64,000 nt of DNA from an uncultured Tenacibaculum sp. (GTDB lineage: Bacteria; Bacteroidota; Bacteroidia; Flavobacteriales; Flavobacteriaceae): the NCBI RefSeq assembly GCF_947502995.1, contig NZ_CANNBW010000009.1:62001-126000 (forward strand). The letters are read 5' to 3'. Under the pieces are notes generated by a model, which saw only the letters and a program-made list of their open reading frames with translations, was not told where the DNA came from and did no database searches. This document shows positions 8,470 to 16,653 of the stretch, piece after piece. How positions within the stretch are numbered: position 1 is the first letter of the stretch; every line of letters starts with the position of its first letter. The position numbers and the translations under genes were made by a program.

Positions 8470-8891
8470 AAGAATTTATCGCTTACGCAAAATTGCAATT
8501 TTCAGTAGATAAAAAACTAGTTTTAACCTATGCAATTGTATACTTTATATGGGGAACCATAATGAATAATTTTGGTGCAGCTGTTGAAATTGCAAGATTC
8601 ACCTATTGGTGGCAAGTGATCACGTGTTATATCTTTTATATGATTCCGATATCGTTGCTTTTACGCGGTTTACCATTTCATATGCAATATGCTTACGGAT
8701 TAATAGCAATGGGTGTATTGGAGTTTTTAGGTTATGCGTTACAAACTTCTTATGCATATCCTGATAATATTTTAGATAAACTTTTTAATATCAGAAATTT
8801 CAGCTTAGGAATGACCATGTTTTTTGGTTTGTATTTTCCTGTCGGAAATAAGATGGTTGGTAAAATTTATAGCGCTATCTTTGGCGATTAA
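8466..8891 (+). CDS. Small integral membrane protein, unknown function, in PKS operon
   Basis: 141 residues with about four hydrophobic helices (around residues 18-37, 47-66, 77-95, 110-128) and no signal peptide cleavage site. I recognise no family. The start overlaps the phosphopantetheinyl transferase stop by 4 bases, so it is very likely translated from the same message and belongs to the pathway. It may help anchor or move the lipid product in the inner membrane, but nothing in the sequence proves this. Confidence 0.7.
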   Translation: MKEFIAYAKLQFSVDKKLVLTYAIVYFIWGTIMNNFGAAVEIARFTYWWQVITCYIFYMIPISLLLRGLPFHMQYAYGLIAMGVLEFLGYALQTSYAYPDNILDKLFNIRNFSLGMTMFFGLYFPVGNKMVGKIYSAIFGD

Positions 8892-8906
8892 AATTGAAAT
8901 ATTATT

Positions 8907-9161
8907 ATGCCATTTCATGAGATTTTAGGGTATTTAGCAGCATTTTTAACTACGGCTTCTTTTTTACCTCAGGTATATAAAACATGGAAAACAAAATCTA
9001 CAGAAGGATTATCACTAACCATGTATACTATTTTTCTAACAGGAATTATTTGCTGGTTAATTTATGGTATTTACTTAAATAGTTTACCTATAATTTTAGC
9101 AAACACAGTTACAGGAGTTTCAGCAGTTATGCTAATAATAATGAAGCTTAAATACAAATAG
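8907..9161 (+). CDS. SemiSWEET-type transporter (PQ-loop, MtN3 family)
   Basis: 84 residues forming one three-helix bundle, the exact size of bacterial SemiSWEETs, which work as dimers. The PQ motif is Pro21-Gln22 ('SFLPQVYKTWKTKSTEGLS'), and Trp50 and Asn66 sit where the substrate-pocket residues are expected. The family moves sugars across the inner membrane. It lies 15 bases after the small membrane protein and 13 before the PepSY gene, so it may share the polyketide transcript, though a role in that pathway is not evident. Confidence 0.87.
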   Translation: MPFHEILGYLAAFLTTASFLPQVYKTWKTKSTEGLSLTMYTIFLTGIICWLIYGIYLNSLPIILANTVTGVSAVMLIIMKLKYK

Positions 9162-9174
9162 TAAACTATATTTC

Positions 9175-9903
9175 ATGTCGCGTAAACTTCATTTAAGAAC
9201 TAGAAAAACACATCGTTATTTAGGTCTTTTTATAGGAATTCAGTTTTTATTCTGGACAATTGGAGGATTGTACTTTAGCTGGAACAATATGAAAGACGTT
9301 CATGGTAAAACATTATTAGACAAATCGGAGCACACTTTTGCTTTTCAATTCAATGAACCAGTTCGTAAACTTTTAGGAGTTATAAAAGAACCTATCAAAA
9401 ATATTGAAGGAATTGTAGTGAATCAAGATAGTCTTTTACGAGTTAAAACTGTTTCAAAAAATTACCTTTTAACGTTAAGTAATAGAGTGTATGCTATTAA
9501 AGATAGTTTAACTAAAGATCAAATTTCTTCTTTTGTGAAAAGTAGATTAAAAGAAGAAATTCCTATTCGTAAAGTTTCATTACTAACAAAAGAAAACGTT
9601 CCTAAAGATCACGAATATAGAGAAAAACCATTGCCAGTTTATGTTGTAGAATTAGAACATTCTACGAATACAAAAGTGTATGTTCATCCTCAGTTAGCTA
9701 AAATTACTTCAGTAAGAAACGATAATTGGAGGCGTTTCGATTTTTTATGGATGTTACATGTTATGGATTTTGAAACTAGAGATTATATTACAAATTGGAC
9801 ATTGCGTATTTTTTCTGTTTTAGGGTTAGCAACAATATTATCTGGTTTTTATTTATTTTATTTAAGTTCATCAACAATTAGAAGGTTTAAAAAGAAGTTT
9901 TAG
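9175..9903 (+). CDS. PepSY-associated membrane protein
   Basis: 242 residues. It starts with a basic stretch and a membrane helix ('HRYLGLFIGIQFLFWTIGGLYFSW', about 14-36), has a long periplasmic part with PepSY-like strands, and ends with 'NWTLRIFSVLGLATILSGFYLFYL' as a second helix. This is the short PepSY_TM layout of Bacteroidota, where such proteins are linked to iron uptake or membrane redox but are poorly defined. It is the last gene in the tightly spaced plus-strand run. A 265-base gap follows. Confidence 0.7.
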   Translation: MSRKLHLRTRKTHRYLGLFIGIQFLFWTIGGLYFSWNNMKDVHGKTLLDKSEHTFAFQFNEPVRKLLGVIKEPIKNIEGIVVNQDSLLRVKTVSKNYLLTLSNRVYAIKDSLTKDQISSFVKSRLKEEIPIRKVSLLTKENVPKDHEYREKPLPVYVVELEHSTNTKVYVHPQLAKITSVRNDNWRRFDFLWMLHVMDFETRDYITNWTLRIFSVLGLATILSGFYLFYLSSSTIRRFKKKF

Positions 9904-10048
9904 ACAATTATACTTATTTCATTTTTTATACTATATTCGCGCCGTTAAAAAAGCTATGTTGTTATGAAAAAAATGCTAATCATGTATTTCAACAATTAAT
10001 TCGACGAGTTTTTATTTCTAAATAAAAGAGATCTAAACATTTGAAATG

Positions 10049-10083
10049 CTAATATTATTGCACTAGATGTTCAATAATATTAG
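10049..10083. repeat. Perfect inverted repeat in the leader of the PEGA lipoprotein gene
   Basis: A 12-base arm (ctaatattattg) at 10049-10060 is exactly complementary to 10072-10083 across an 11-base loop. No T-run follows, so it is not a typical terminator. It lies in the 265-base gap (9904-10168), about 85 bases before the start at 10169. It could be an operator, a 5'-UTR hairpin or the remnant of a small element. Apart from this hairpin I see nothing recognisable in that gap. Confidence 0.5.
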
Positions 10084-10168
10084 TTGAAAATGTTGTGTGT
10101 ATAATATCGTCGGAATATGTCGAAAAAAGACGTTAAACAGGAGTAGATACTTATAGTAAAAACAAAAA

Positions 10169-10669
10169 ATGATTCGAAAAATTACTACAATTTTAATAGC
10201 GAGTACAATCTTATTAACTACAAGTTGTGCTAGTATCGTAAGTAAATCAAACTACCCTATTTCAATTAATAGTGTGCCTGAAGATGCAAATATTACAATT
10301 ACTGATAAAAAAGGAGTTGAAGTATTTAAAGGAAAAACACCAGCTTCATTAAAGTTAAAATCTAGCAGCGGTTTCTTCTCAAAAGCGAGCTATCAAGTAA
10401 AGTTTGAAAAAGAAGGATTTGACACTAAAATTGTTCCACTTCAATGTAAATTAGATGGTTGGTATTTTGGTAATATTTTAATTGGAGGATTATTAGGAAT
10501 GTTAATTATAGACCCTGCTACTGGAGCTATGTATAAATTAGAATCTGAATTCTTAAATGAAACTTTAACTCAGTCTACAGCTAGTGTTGAAAAAGAAGGT
10601 CTTAAAGTTTATTCATTAGAAGAAATTCCAAATGAATGGAAACAACACTTAGTTTCTTTAAATAAATAA
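10169..10669 (+). CDS. PEGA-domain-like lipoprotein
   Basis: 166 residues with a lipoprotein signal (lipobox 'LLTTSC', Cys at 20). The segment from about 31 to 85 ('ISINSVPEDANITITDKKGVEVFKGKTPASLKL', 'YQVKFEKEGFD') matches a PEGA-like beta domain of surface proteins. A hydrophobic Gly-rich stretch 'FGNILIGGLLGMLIIDPATGAMYKL' follows. It is probably anchored to a membrane facing the periplasm; the function is unknown. The gene has a strong terminator right after its stop and appears monocistronic. Confidence 0.75.
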   Translation: MIRKITTILIASTILLTTSCASIVSKSNYPISINSVPEDANITITDKKGVEVFKGKTPASLKLKSSSGFFSKASYQVKFEKEGFDTKIVPLQCKLDGWYFGNILIGGLLGMLIIDPATGAMYKLESEFLNETLTQSTASVEKEGLKVYSLEEIPNEWKQHLVSLNK

Positions 10670-10680
10670 AAAGTATTTTG

Positions 10681-10712
10681 AGCTCCAATTTTTATTGGAG
10701 CTTATTTTTTTA
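10681..10712 (+). terminator. Rho-independent terminator after the PEGA lipoprotein
   Basis: Stem agctccaat (10681-10689), loop tttt, stem attggagct (10694-10702), followed by a T-rich run. The position, 11 bases after the stop at 10669, fits. Confidence 0.85.
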
Positions 10713-10746
10713 GTATTTTCATTCTCCATATATAAGTACTTATTTA

Positions 10747-11946
10747 TTGAACATTTGTAAAAAAATACAGAACGCAAACTATTATCCTACGGTAGAAGAT
10801 ATTCCAGAATATATTTGGAAAGAATTGAACTGTACAAACGATTTATATTTCAGTCCTAATTACTTATCAGCAATTTCAAAATACCAAAATGATATAGATT
10901 TTTGGTATGTAGTTTTATTTGATGATCATTATAAACCTATAGCTTTTTCTACGGTTCAGGTTGTGAATTTTTATCTAGATAGTGTGCAAAATGAACTGCA
11001 AAGTATTGTTGAATTTATAAAAAGGATAGGTCGAAAATTACGTGTATTATCAGATCAAAAACCTCTAAAGATTTTAACCTGCGGAAATACTTTTGTTAGT
11101 GGTGAACATGGGATTTTTATAAAAGAAGGTCAAGATAAGCAGAAAGTAATTAAGCAAATAGCAAAGTCTGTACTTCAACTGGTTAATGATGAAAGTCATT
11201 TTAGTTATAAAGTAAGTGGATTTATGCTTAAAGACTTTGAGTATGAATCTCTATTTATAAGTGATGAGCTTTTAGAGTATAATTATCACTCTTTTAATGT
11301 TGAACCTAATATGCTAATGCAGATTGATGAAGATTGGTCTGATTTTGATGATTATTTATCAGCAATGAAAACAAAGTTCCGTGTAAAAGCAAAAAAAGCT
11401 ATGGAACTAAGTTCAGTGTTAAAGGAAATAGATATTACCGAAAGTAATATTGACCTTTACTTGAAAGACATGGAAAAGCTTTACAAAAGTGTATCGTCTA
11501 AAGCAGGTTTTAATTTAGGTGAGTTTAATATTCTTTCTTATGCTGTGTTAAAAGAAAATTTAAAAGGAAATTATATTATTAAAGGATATCTTTTAAATAA
11601 TAAACTAGTTGGTTTTTTATCAGGAATGATCAATCAAGGTAATTTAGATGCTCATTTTGTTGGTATTTCTTACCAGTATAACAGAAAGTATGCTGTTTAC
11701 CAACGAATGCTTTACGATTATGTAAATATTGCTATTACACATAAGTTAAAACAAATTAATTTTGGTAGAACAGCAAGTGAAATAAAAAGTTCAGTAGGTG
11801 CACAGCCTCAGGATTTAACCATTTATTTTAGACATAAAAACAGTATACCAAACAAAATTTTAAAGTGTTTTATTGATAAAATACAACCTACGCCTTTTCA
11901 GCAAAAGCATCCATTTAAAGCTAAAACTCTTGTCAAGCAGAGCTAA
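10747..11946 (+). CDS. GNAT/FemAB-like acyl- or aminoacyltransferase
   Basis: 399 residues with no signal peptide; the start is a TTG (the next in-frame ATG would remove much of the N-terminal domain). The C-terminal half (about 200-370) resembles the acetyltransferase domain of peptidoglycan-bridge/FemAB-like proteins, with 'MKTKFRVKAKKAM', 'GYLLNNKLVGFLSGM' and 'INFGRTASEIKSSVGA'. Such proteins transfer acyl or aminoacyl groups to cell-envelope molecules, but no substrate can be read here. It lies 32 bases before a thioesterase gene and may be cotranscribed with it. Confidence 0.65.
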   Translation: MNICKKIQNANYYPTVEDIPEYIWKELNCTNDLYFSPNYLSAISKYQNDIDFWYVVLFDDHYKPIAFSTVQVVNFYLDSVQNELQSIVEFIKRIGRKLRVLSDQKPLKILTCGNTFVSGEHGIFIKEGQDKQKVIKQIAKSVLQLVNDESHFSYKVSGFMLKDFEYESLFISDELLEYNYHSFNVEPNMLMQIDEDWSDFDDYLSAMKTKFRVKAKKAMELSSVLKEIDITESNIDLYLKDMEKLYKSVSSKAGFNLGEFNILSYAVLKENLKGNYIIKGYLLNNKLVGFLSGMINQGNLDAHFVGISYQYNRKYAVYQRMLYDYVNIAITHKLKQINFGRTASEIKSSVGAQPQDLTIYFRHKNSIPNKILKCFIDKIQPTPFQQKHPFKAKTLVKQS

Positions 11947-11978
11947 AAAGAGTACTTTTAAGGTATAAAATCAACCTT

Positions 11979-12848
11979 ATGAAGAATACTACAGAGCTCG
12001 TAAATATTCTTACGCTTGAAGATCAGGGAGATAACAATTTTAGTGGAATAAGTAAAGATATTGGTAGTCCAAATGTGTTTGGAGGTCAAGTTTTAGCACA
12101 ATCATTAAATGCGGCATACAGAACAGTAGATTCTAAACGAATTTTACATTCTTTACATTCTTACTTTTTAGAGCCAGGGAATTTAGAATTACCAATTATA
12201 TACAATGTGCAAACGATTCGTGATGGAGGAAGTTTTTCAACAAGAAGAGTTACTGCACATCAAGGTGAAAAAACCATTTTTATTTTGGCGTGTTCTTTTC
12301 ATAAAAGAGAAGATGGTTACGAACATCAAATGCCAATAAAGAAAGAAATAAAACAACCTGAAGACTTGTTAAGTTGGACAGATATGTTAGATCAATTTGG
12401 TGATTTTCTACCTAAGAAAATGAAAGCTTTTTTAAGTATAGAAAGACCCATAGAATTTAAGCCTGTTCAAGTGGTAAATCCTTTCGATCAAACTGATTTG
12501 CCTCCAATTGTTGATGTATGGTTTAAGCTAAAAGGAGAATCAAAAGATTTAAGTTTAGCACAAAAACAACAAATATTAACTTACATATCAGATTATAATA
12601 TTTTAACAGCTTGTTTATATCCTAACGCAAGTAAAGCTCATTTTGGTAATACACAAATGGCTAGTTTAGATCATTCAATGTGGTTTTATCGTGATTTCGA
12701 TTTTAGTGATTGGATGTTGTTTTCAATTGAAAGTCCAAACTCATTTGGAGCTAGAGGATTTGCTTGTGGAAACATTTATACAAGAGATGGAAAATTAGTT
12801 GCTTCGGTAGCACAAGAAGGTTTAATGAGACCTGCAAGAAAACAATAA
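11979..12848 (+). CDS. tesB: Acyl-CoA thioesterase II (TesB family)
   Basis: 289 residues, the full double-hotdog length of TesB. Typical blocks are 'NVFGGQVLAQSLNAAYRTV' near residue 30, 'LHSLHSYFLEPG', 'RDGGSFSTRRVTAHQ' and, near the end, 'ASLDHSMWFYRDF'. The enzyme hydrolyses acyl-CoA to fatty acid and CoA in the cytoplasm. It is followed after 5 bases by the SdpI-like gene. Confidence 0.92.
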   Translation: MKNTTELVNILTLEDQGDNNFSGISKDIGSPNVFGGQVLAQSLNAAYRTVDSKRILHSLHSYFLEPGNLELPIIYNVQTIRDGGSFSTRRVTAHQGEKTIFILACSFHKREDGYEHQMPIKKEIKQPEDLLSWTDMLDQFGDFLPKKMKAFLSIERPIEFKPVQVVNPFDQTDLPPIVDVWFKLKGESKDLSLAQKQQILTYISDYNILTACLYPNASKAHFGNTQMASLDHSMWFYRDFDFSDWMLFSIESPNSFGARGFACGNIYTRDGKLVASVAQEGLMRPARKQ

Positions 12849-12853
12849 AATTT

Positions 12854-13201
12854 ATGAATCCTTTTTTATACGTATTATCAGTAAACGGTTTATTATTTCT
12901 ATTCAGTATAGTATTTTACTTTTTACCAGCAAAAAAGATCAATTCTTTTTACGGTTATAGAACATTTCGTACAATGCAAAATCAAAAGATTTGGGACTTT
13001 GCTAATGTTTATTTTAACAAACAGTTTTTATTATATTCTGGAATTTCTTTTTTAGGAGCTTTTGCAATGGCCTTTATAAATCCTAAATTAAGTTGGCAAC
13101 CTATGGTTTTATTGGTATTGTGTTTAGCTGTGTCTGTTGTGAAAACAGAGCAAGAGTTGAATAAACATTTTGACAAAGAGGGAAAGAAGCTTAAAAAATA
13201 G
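12854..13201 (+). CDS. SdpI-family membrane protein
   Basis: 115 residues when started at the ATG at 12854, just after the TesB stop; a longer frame from 12764 lies inside tesB and is not supported. There are three hydrophobic helices and the SdpI signature 'YGYRTFRTMQNQKIWDFAN'. SdpI of Bacillus gives immunity to the SdpC toxin, but most family members have unknown roles. It is convergent with the SCO1 gene, with a 2-base gap. Confidence 0.8.
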   Translation: MNPFLYVLSVNGLLFLFSIVFYFLPAKKINSFYGYRTFRTMQNQKIWDFANVYFNKQFLLYSGISFLGAFAMAFINPKLSWQPMVLLVLCLAVSVVKTEQELNKHFDKEGKKLKK

Positions 13202-13203
13202 GC

Positions 13204-13878
13204 TTATTTATATTCTTCTTTTAGCAGTAAAATATCATCAATAATTTTTTGCATATTTTTAAATTTAGTTCCGTCGTAAATACCACGAATTCGTCGTTCT
13301 TTATCAATTAGGATAAAGTTTTCTGTGTGAATAAAATCTCCTTCACCACCATCACCTTCGTCTAAAACTGCGAAATAGCTTTTTCTAGCTAATTCGTAAA
13401 TATGCTTTTTGTTACCGGTAACTACATTCCATTTTTTGTCTATAATTCCCATACGCCTGCTATACGCTTTTAAAGCTGGAACAGAATCTTTTTCAGGCAT
13501 TACAGTATGCGATAAAAAACGAATATCATCATCATTTTTAAAATGTTTTTGTAATTCTACCATATTAGTAGCCATCGGAATACAAATTCCTTTACAAGTA
13601 GCAAAAAAGAAATCAGCAACATAAATCTTTCCTTTGTAATCTTCTTGAGTAATTTTTTCTCCATTCTGATTAATCAATTCAAAATCTGCCACTGTATGAT
13701 TTTTAGTAAACATACGAATCGATTTGTCTACCAATTTTGGGTTAACATCTGCAGGATTGTAAATAGGTAGTTTTTTATCAACTTTAACCAAGAAATAATA
13801 ACAAGGCAATGCAACTATTGTAAAGAAAATTAAGAAAATAAAAGTGTATTTCGATTTTTTTAAAAAAGCAATATTCAT
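13204..13878 (-). CDS. SCO1/SenC copper chaperone
   Basis: 224 residues when started at the ATG at 13878, which places a membrane anchor ('YTFIFLIFFTIVALPCYYFL') near the N-terminus; an upstream in-frame start is possible. It has a thioredoxin-like fold with the copper motif C-x3-C ('FATCKGICIP', Cys95 and Cys99) and the distal ligand His184 ('DFIHTENFILID'). These proteins deliver copper to the CuA site of cytochrome c oxidase in the periplasm. It is a single gene facing SdpI. Confidence 0.88.
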   Translation of the reverse strand: MNIAFLKKSKYTFIFLIFFTIVALPCYYFLVKVDKKLPIYNPADVNPKLVDKSIRMFTKNHTVADFELINQNGEKITQEDYKGKIYVADFFFATCKGICIPMATNMVELQKHFKNDDDIRFLSHTVMPEKDSVPALKAYSRRMGIIDKKWNVVTGNKKHIYELARKSYFAVLDEGDGGEGDFIHTENFILIDKERRIRGIYDGTKFKNMQKIIDDILLLKEEYK

Positions 13879-14034
13879 TGTATGTAATGTAATTATAATG
13901 CAAAAATACGGCTTAAAAAAAGGGTTTCCTAAAATCTTTGTTAAAACATGAAAAGAAGAAATAAGCAATTTTTAGAACTCTACTTAAAAGTGTACATTTG
14001 TTAAATTTTATAGTAAAGACACTACAAACCATTT

Positions 14035-15393
14035 ATGGAAATATTTATAAAAGCATCACAGTTTATTTTAAGTTTATCATTACTTATTGTTCTTCATGAA
14101 TTAGGACATTTTATACCTGCTAAACTATTTAAAACCAAAGTAGAAAAGTTTTACCTGTTTTTCGATTACAAGTTTTCATTATTTAAAAAGAAAGTTGGGG
14201 AAACAGTGTATGGTATTGGATGGATTCCTTTAGGAGGATATGTTAAAATTGCTGGAATGATTGATGAAAGTATGGATACTGAACAAATGCAAGGTGAGCC
14301 TCAACCATGGGAGTTCAGATCTAAGCCAGCATGGCAAAGATTAATCATAATGTTAGGTGGTGTAATTGTAAACTTCATTTTAGGAATTTTAATTTACATC
14401 TGTTTAATGTGGGCTTATGGTGAAAAGTATTTACCAAATGAAAATGTAAAAGACGGACTTTGGGTTCAAGATGAATTGGCTGAAAGTTTAGATTTAGAAA
14501 CTGGTGATAAAGTGATTTCTGTAGATGGAAAGGATATTAAAAGATTCAATCAAATTCCTATTGAATTAATTAATGGTGAGCGTTTTGTTATTGAAAGAAA
14601 TGGTCAGCAAATAGATAAAAAAATTCCAGTAGATTTTATATCTAAGTTAGTCGATAGAGATAGAGATGCAGGAAGCTTCATTTTGCCTAGATATCCTTTT
14701 GTTATTTCTTCAATTAGTAAAGAATCAGCAAACCTAAAATCTGGATTACAACCAAAAGATATTATCACATCTATTGGAGGTACTTCTATCAAATATTTTG
14801 ATCAAGCTAAAGAGGTTTTTGCAGCTTTAAAAGGAACAAAAACTACGATAAAGGTAAAGAGAGGTGAAGAGTCGAAAACTATCGAAGTACAGGTTAATGA
14901 TGAAGGAAAACTAGGTGTTGGACTTGCGCAATTACCATTAAAAGATTTAGAGAAGTTAGGTTATTACGATTTAGAAACGAAAACATATTCTTTTACTGAA
15001 GCAATTCCTGCTGGTTTAAACAAATCTTGGAGTACTTTAACAGGTTACGTAAAGCAATTAAAGAAAATATTTAATCCGAGTACAGGAGCTTATAAAGGTT
15101 TAGGTGGGTTTATCTCAATAGGAAGCATTTTTCCATCAGAATGGAGCGCACAAACATTCTGGAATATTACAGCATTTTTATCTATTATGTTAGGTTTTAT
15201 GAACTTATTACCTATACCTGCTTTAGACGGAGGTCATGTAGTATTTACTTTATGGGAAATGATTACAGGAAAAAAGCCTGGAGATAAATTTTTAGAATAT
15301 GCACAACTTGTAGGTTTTGTTATTTTATTAGCATTATTAATCTTTGCCAACGGTAATGATGTTGTGCGTTTGATAAGTAGTTGGACGAAATAA
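14035..15393 (+). CDS. rseP: RseP-like site-2 intramembrane metalloprotease
   Basis: 452 residues. The zinc-binding HELGH motif is at 21-25 in the first helix and the second motif 'LLPIPALDGGH' near 393. In between are one clear PDZ-like domain ('SGLQPKDIITSIGGTSI') and a degenerate one. The protease cuts anti-sigma factors and signal-peptide remnants within the inner membrane. Two ECF sigma/anti-sigma pairs in this window have membrane-spanning anti-sigma factors and could be clients, though none is shown. Confidence 0.93.
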   Translation: MEIFIKASQFILSLSLLIVLHELGHFIPAKLFKTKVEKFYLFFDYKFSLFKKKVGETVYGIGWIPLGGYVKIAGMIDESMDTEQMQGEPQPWEFRSKPAWQRLIIMLGGVIVNFILGILIYICLMWAYGEKYLPNENVKDGLWVQDELAESLDLETGDKVISVDGKDIKRFNQIPIELINGERFVIERNGQQIDKKIPVDFISKLVDRDRDAGSFILPRYPFVISSISKESANLKSGLQPKDIITSIGGTSIKYFDQAKEVFAALKGTKTTIKVKRGEESKTIEVQVNDEGKLGVGLAQLPLKDLEKLGYYDLETKTYSFTEAIPAGLNKSWSTLTGYVKQLKKIFNPSTGAYKGLGGFISIGSIFPSEWSAQTFWNITAFLSIMLGFMNLLPIPALDGGHVVFTLWEMITGKKPGDKFLEYAQLVGFVILLALLIFANGNDVVRLISSWTK

Positions 15394-15412
15394 ATTTCGT
15401 CCAAACCATACT

Positions 15413-15580
15413 TTAAACTGTAACTTTAGCCTTTAATGAAAAATTAAAGGTGCTAACCCAATAATAATCATTTCTACAATCTAAACAATTGTAAAATTTT
15501 AAAAAAAATATATGCTTGGCTATACCAGATCTTCTTTTTCTTATACGGTTAGTTGAACCGCAATGTGGACAGTTTTTCAT
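15413..15580 (-). CDS. Small zinc-ribbon protein, 55 residues
   Basis: A complete short frame in what looks like an empty gap. It starts with ATG at 15580 and ends with TAA at 15413-15415. The protein has two knuckles, Cys4-x2-Cys7 ('CPHCGS') and Cys32-x2-Cys35 ('CLDC'), separated by a basic stretch ('RIRKRR'), which is a typical zinc ribbon. It is convergent with rseP. The paired Cys spacing and correct length argue for a real gene; its function (RNA or DNA binding, or structural) is unknown. The rest of the gap, 15581-15687, holds only the terminator of the next gene. Confidence 0.7.
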   Translation of the reverse strand: MKNCPHCGSTNRIRKRRSGIAKHIFFLKFYNCLDCRNDYYWVSTFNFSLKAKVTV

Positions 15581-15653
15581 GAATTTTTGTTTAGTAGTTA
15601 GTATATGTTCTCCCTAGCTTTTAAAATTAATCCAAAAAAAATATAAAGTATAA

Positions 15654-15685
15654 AAAAAAGAAGGAGATTTTTCCCCTTCTTTTTT
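15654..15685 (-). terminator. Rho-independent terminator of the JmjC-like gene
   Basis: The arms aaaaaagaagg (15654-15664) and ccttctttttt (15675-15685) pair across a 10-base loop. On the minus strand the hairpin is followed by T residues, just after the stop at 15688. Confidence 0.75.
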
Positions 15686-15687
15686 CT

Positions 15688-16557
15688 TTATGAAATATTG
15701 TTAATTTTATTAGTTCTTGTAATGGCTTGTTCGTTTTTCCAATCAATCCATTTCTGACCTTTTATTCGTCGCATTATATTATCGATAGTTCGCATAATAA
15801 ACACATTATAAACAGCTTTTCCAAGATTTTTTGGGTTTCTAGCTATTGCACGAAGACTCATAGAAAAACCAGGTGTTATGTAGCGCATATAATGCCAATA
15901 ACCTTCTGGCATATATAAAACGTTTCCATGTTCTAACTCTGCAACATGACCTTTAGCGTGTTTTAATGCTGGCCATTTGTCAAAATCAGGGTCATTAAAG
16001 TCGATATCTTCTCTTGTAATTAACGAATGTGGTATTTTATAAAGATGTTTATTTTGCTTTTGATCGAACAAAATGCATTTCTTTTTTCCTTCAAAATGAA
16101 AATGAAAGATATTAGCTAAATCAATATCGTAATGCATGAAGGTATATGAATCTCTTCCTCCAAAGAATAACATTGGTAAACCTTTCATTAACCGTAATCC
16201 AAAATCAGGGTAAGAAAAGTCTTTTTGAAGCACAGGTACTTCTTTTAAGATGTTCCATAGGAAAATTCGAAACTTAGTAGGTTCGCGCTTTAACAAATCT
16301 ACATATTCACTCATTTTCATTTTAGCGTGAGGTTCGTTAAAACCATCTTTATAATCTACTGGTCTATCGTCGTATAAAGGAACAGTTTTATCACCGGCAA
16401 CCTCTTTCATATATTCTAAAGACCATTTAGAATATGCAGGCCAATCTTCAATAAAACGCTCAATAACTACAGGTTTTTGAGGCTTGAAATAGTTCTTGAT
16501 AAAGTCTTCTTTAGTAATAGTTTCAACTCTATCTATTTGTTCCAATTGTAATCCCAT
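15688..16557 (-). CDS. Cupin-like JmjC-domain protein (Cupin_8)
   Basis: 289 residues of the JmjC/FIH-like cupin group. The iron facial triad is visible as His142-x-Asp144 ('MHYDIDLANIFHFHFEGKK') and His222 ('PEGYWHYMRY'). The N-terminal 'KPVVIERFIEDWPA' is typical for the family. It probably is an Fe(II)/2-oxoglutarate oxygenase that hydroxylates a protein or small molecule; the substrate cannot be read. It is a single gene downstream of bioB on the same strand, with a 96-base gap and its own terminator. Confidence 0.85.
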   Translation of the reverse strand: MGLQLEQIDRVETITKEDFIKNYFKPQKPVVIERFIEDWPAYSKWSLEYMKEVAGDKTVPLYDDRPVDYKDGFNEPHAKMKMSEYVDLLKREPTKFRIFLWNILKEVPVLQKDFSYPDFGLRLMKGLPMLFFGGRDSYTFMHYDIDLANIFHFHFEGKKKCILFDQKQNKHLYKIPHSLITREDIDFNDPDFDKWPALKHAKGHVAELEHGNVLYMPEGYWHYMRYITPGFSMSLRAIARNPKNLGKAVYNVFIMRTIDNIMRRIKGQKWIDWKNEQAITRTNKINNIS

Positions 16558-16653
16558 TAGTCAAATTTTGATAACCGCAAAGTTAAGAAAACGTTACGAA
16601 ACCTTTTTTAAAAGTAATTGTTAAAATAAATTATCCTATTTGTATTATCTATT

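Noticed and set aside
12764-12853. Long N-terminal extension of the SdpI-like protein
   Set aside because: It lies in another frame inside tesB; the ATG at 12854, 5 bases after the tesB stop, gives the normal family start.
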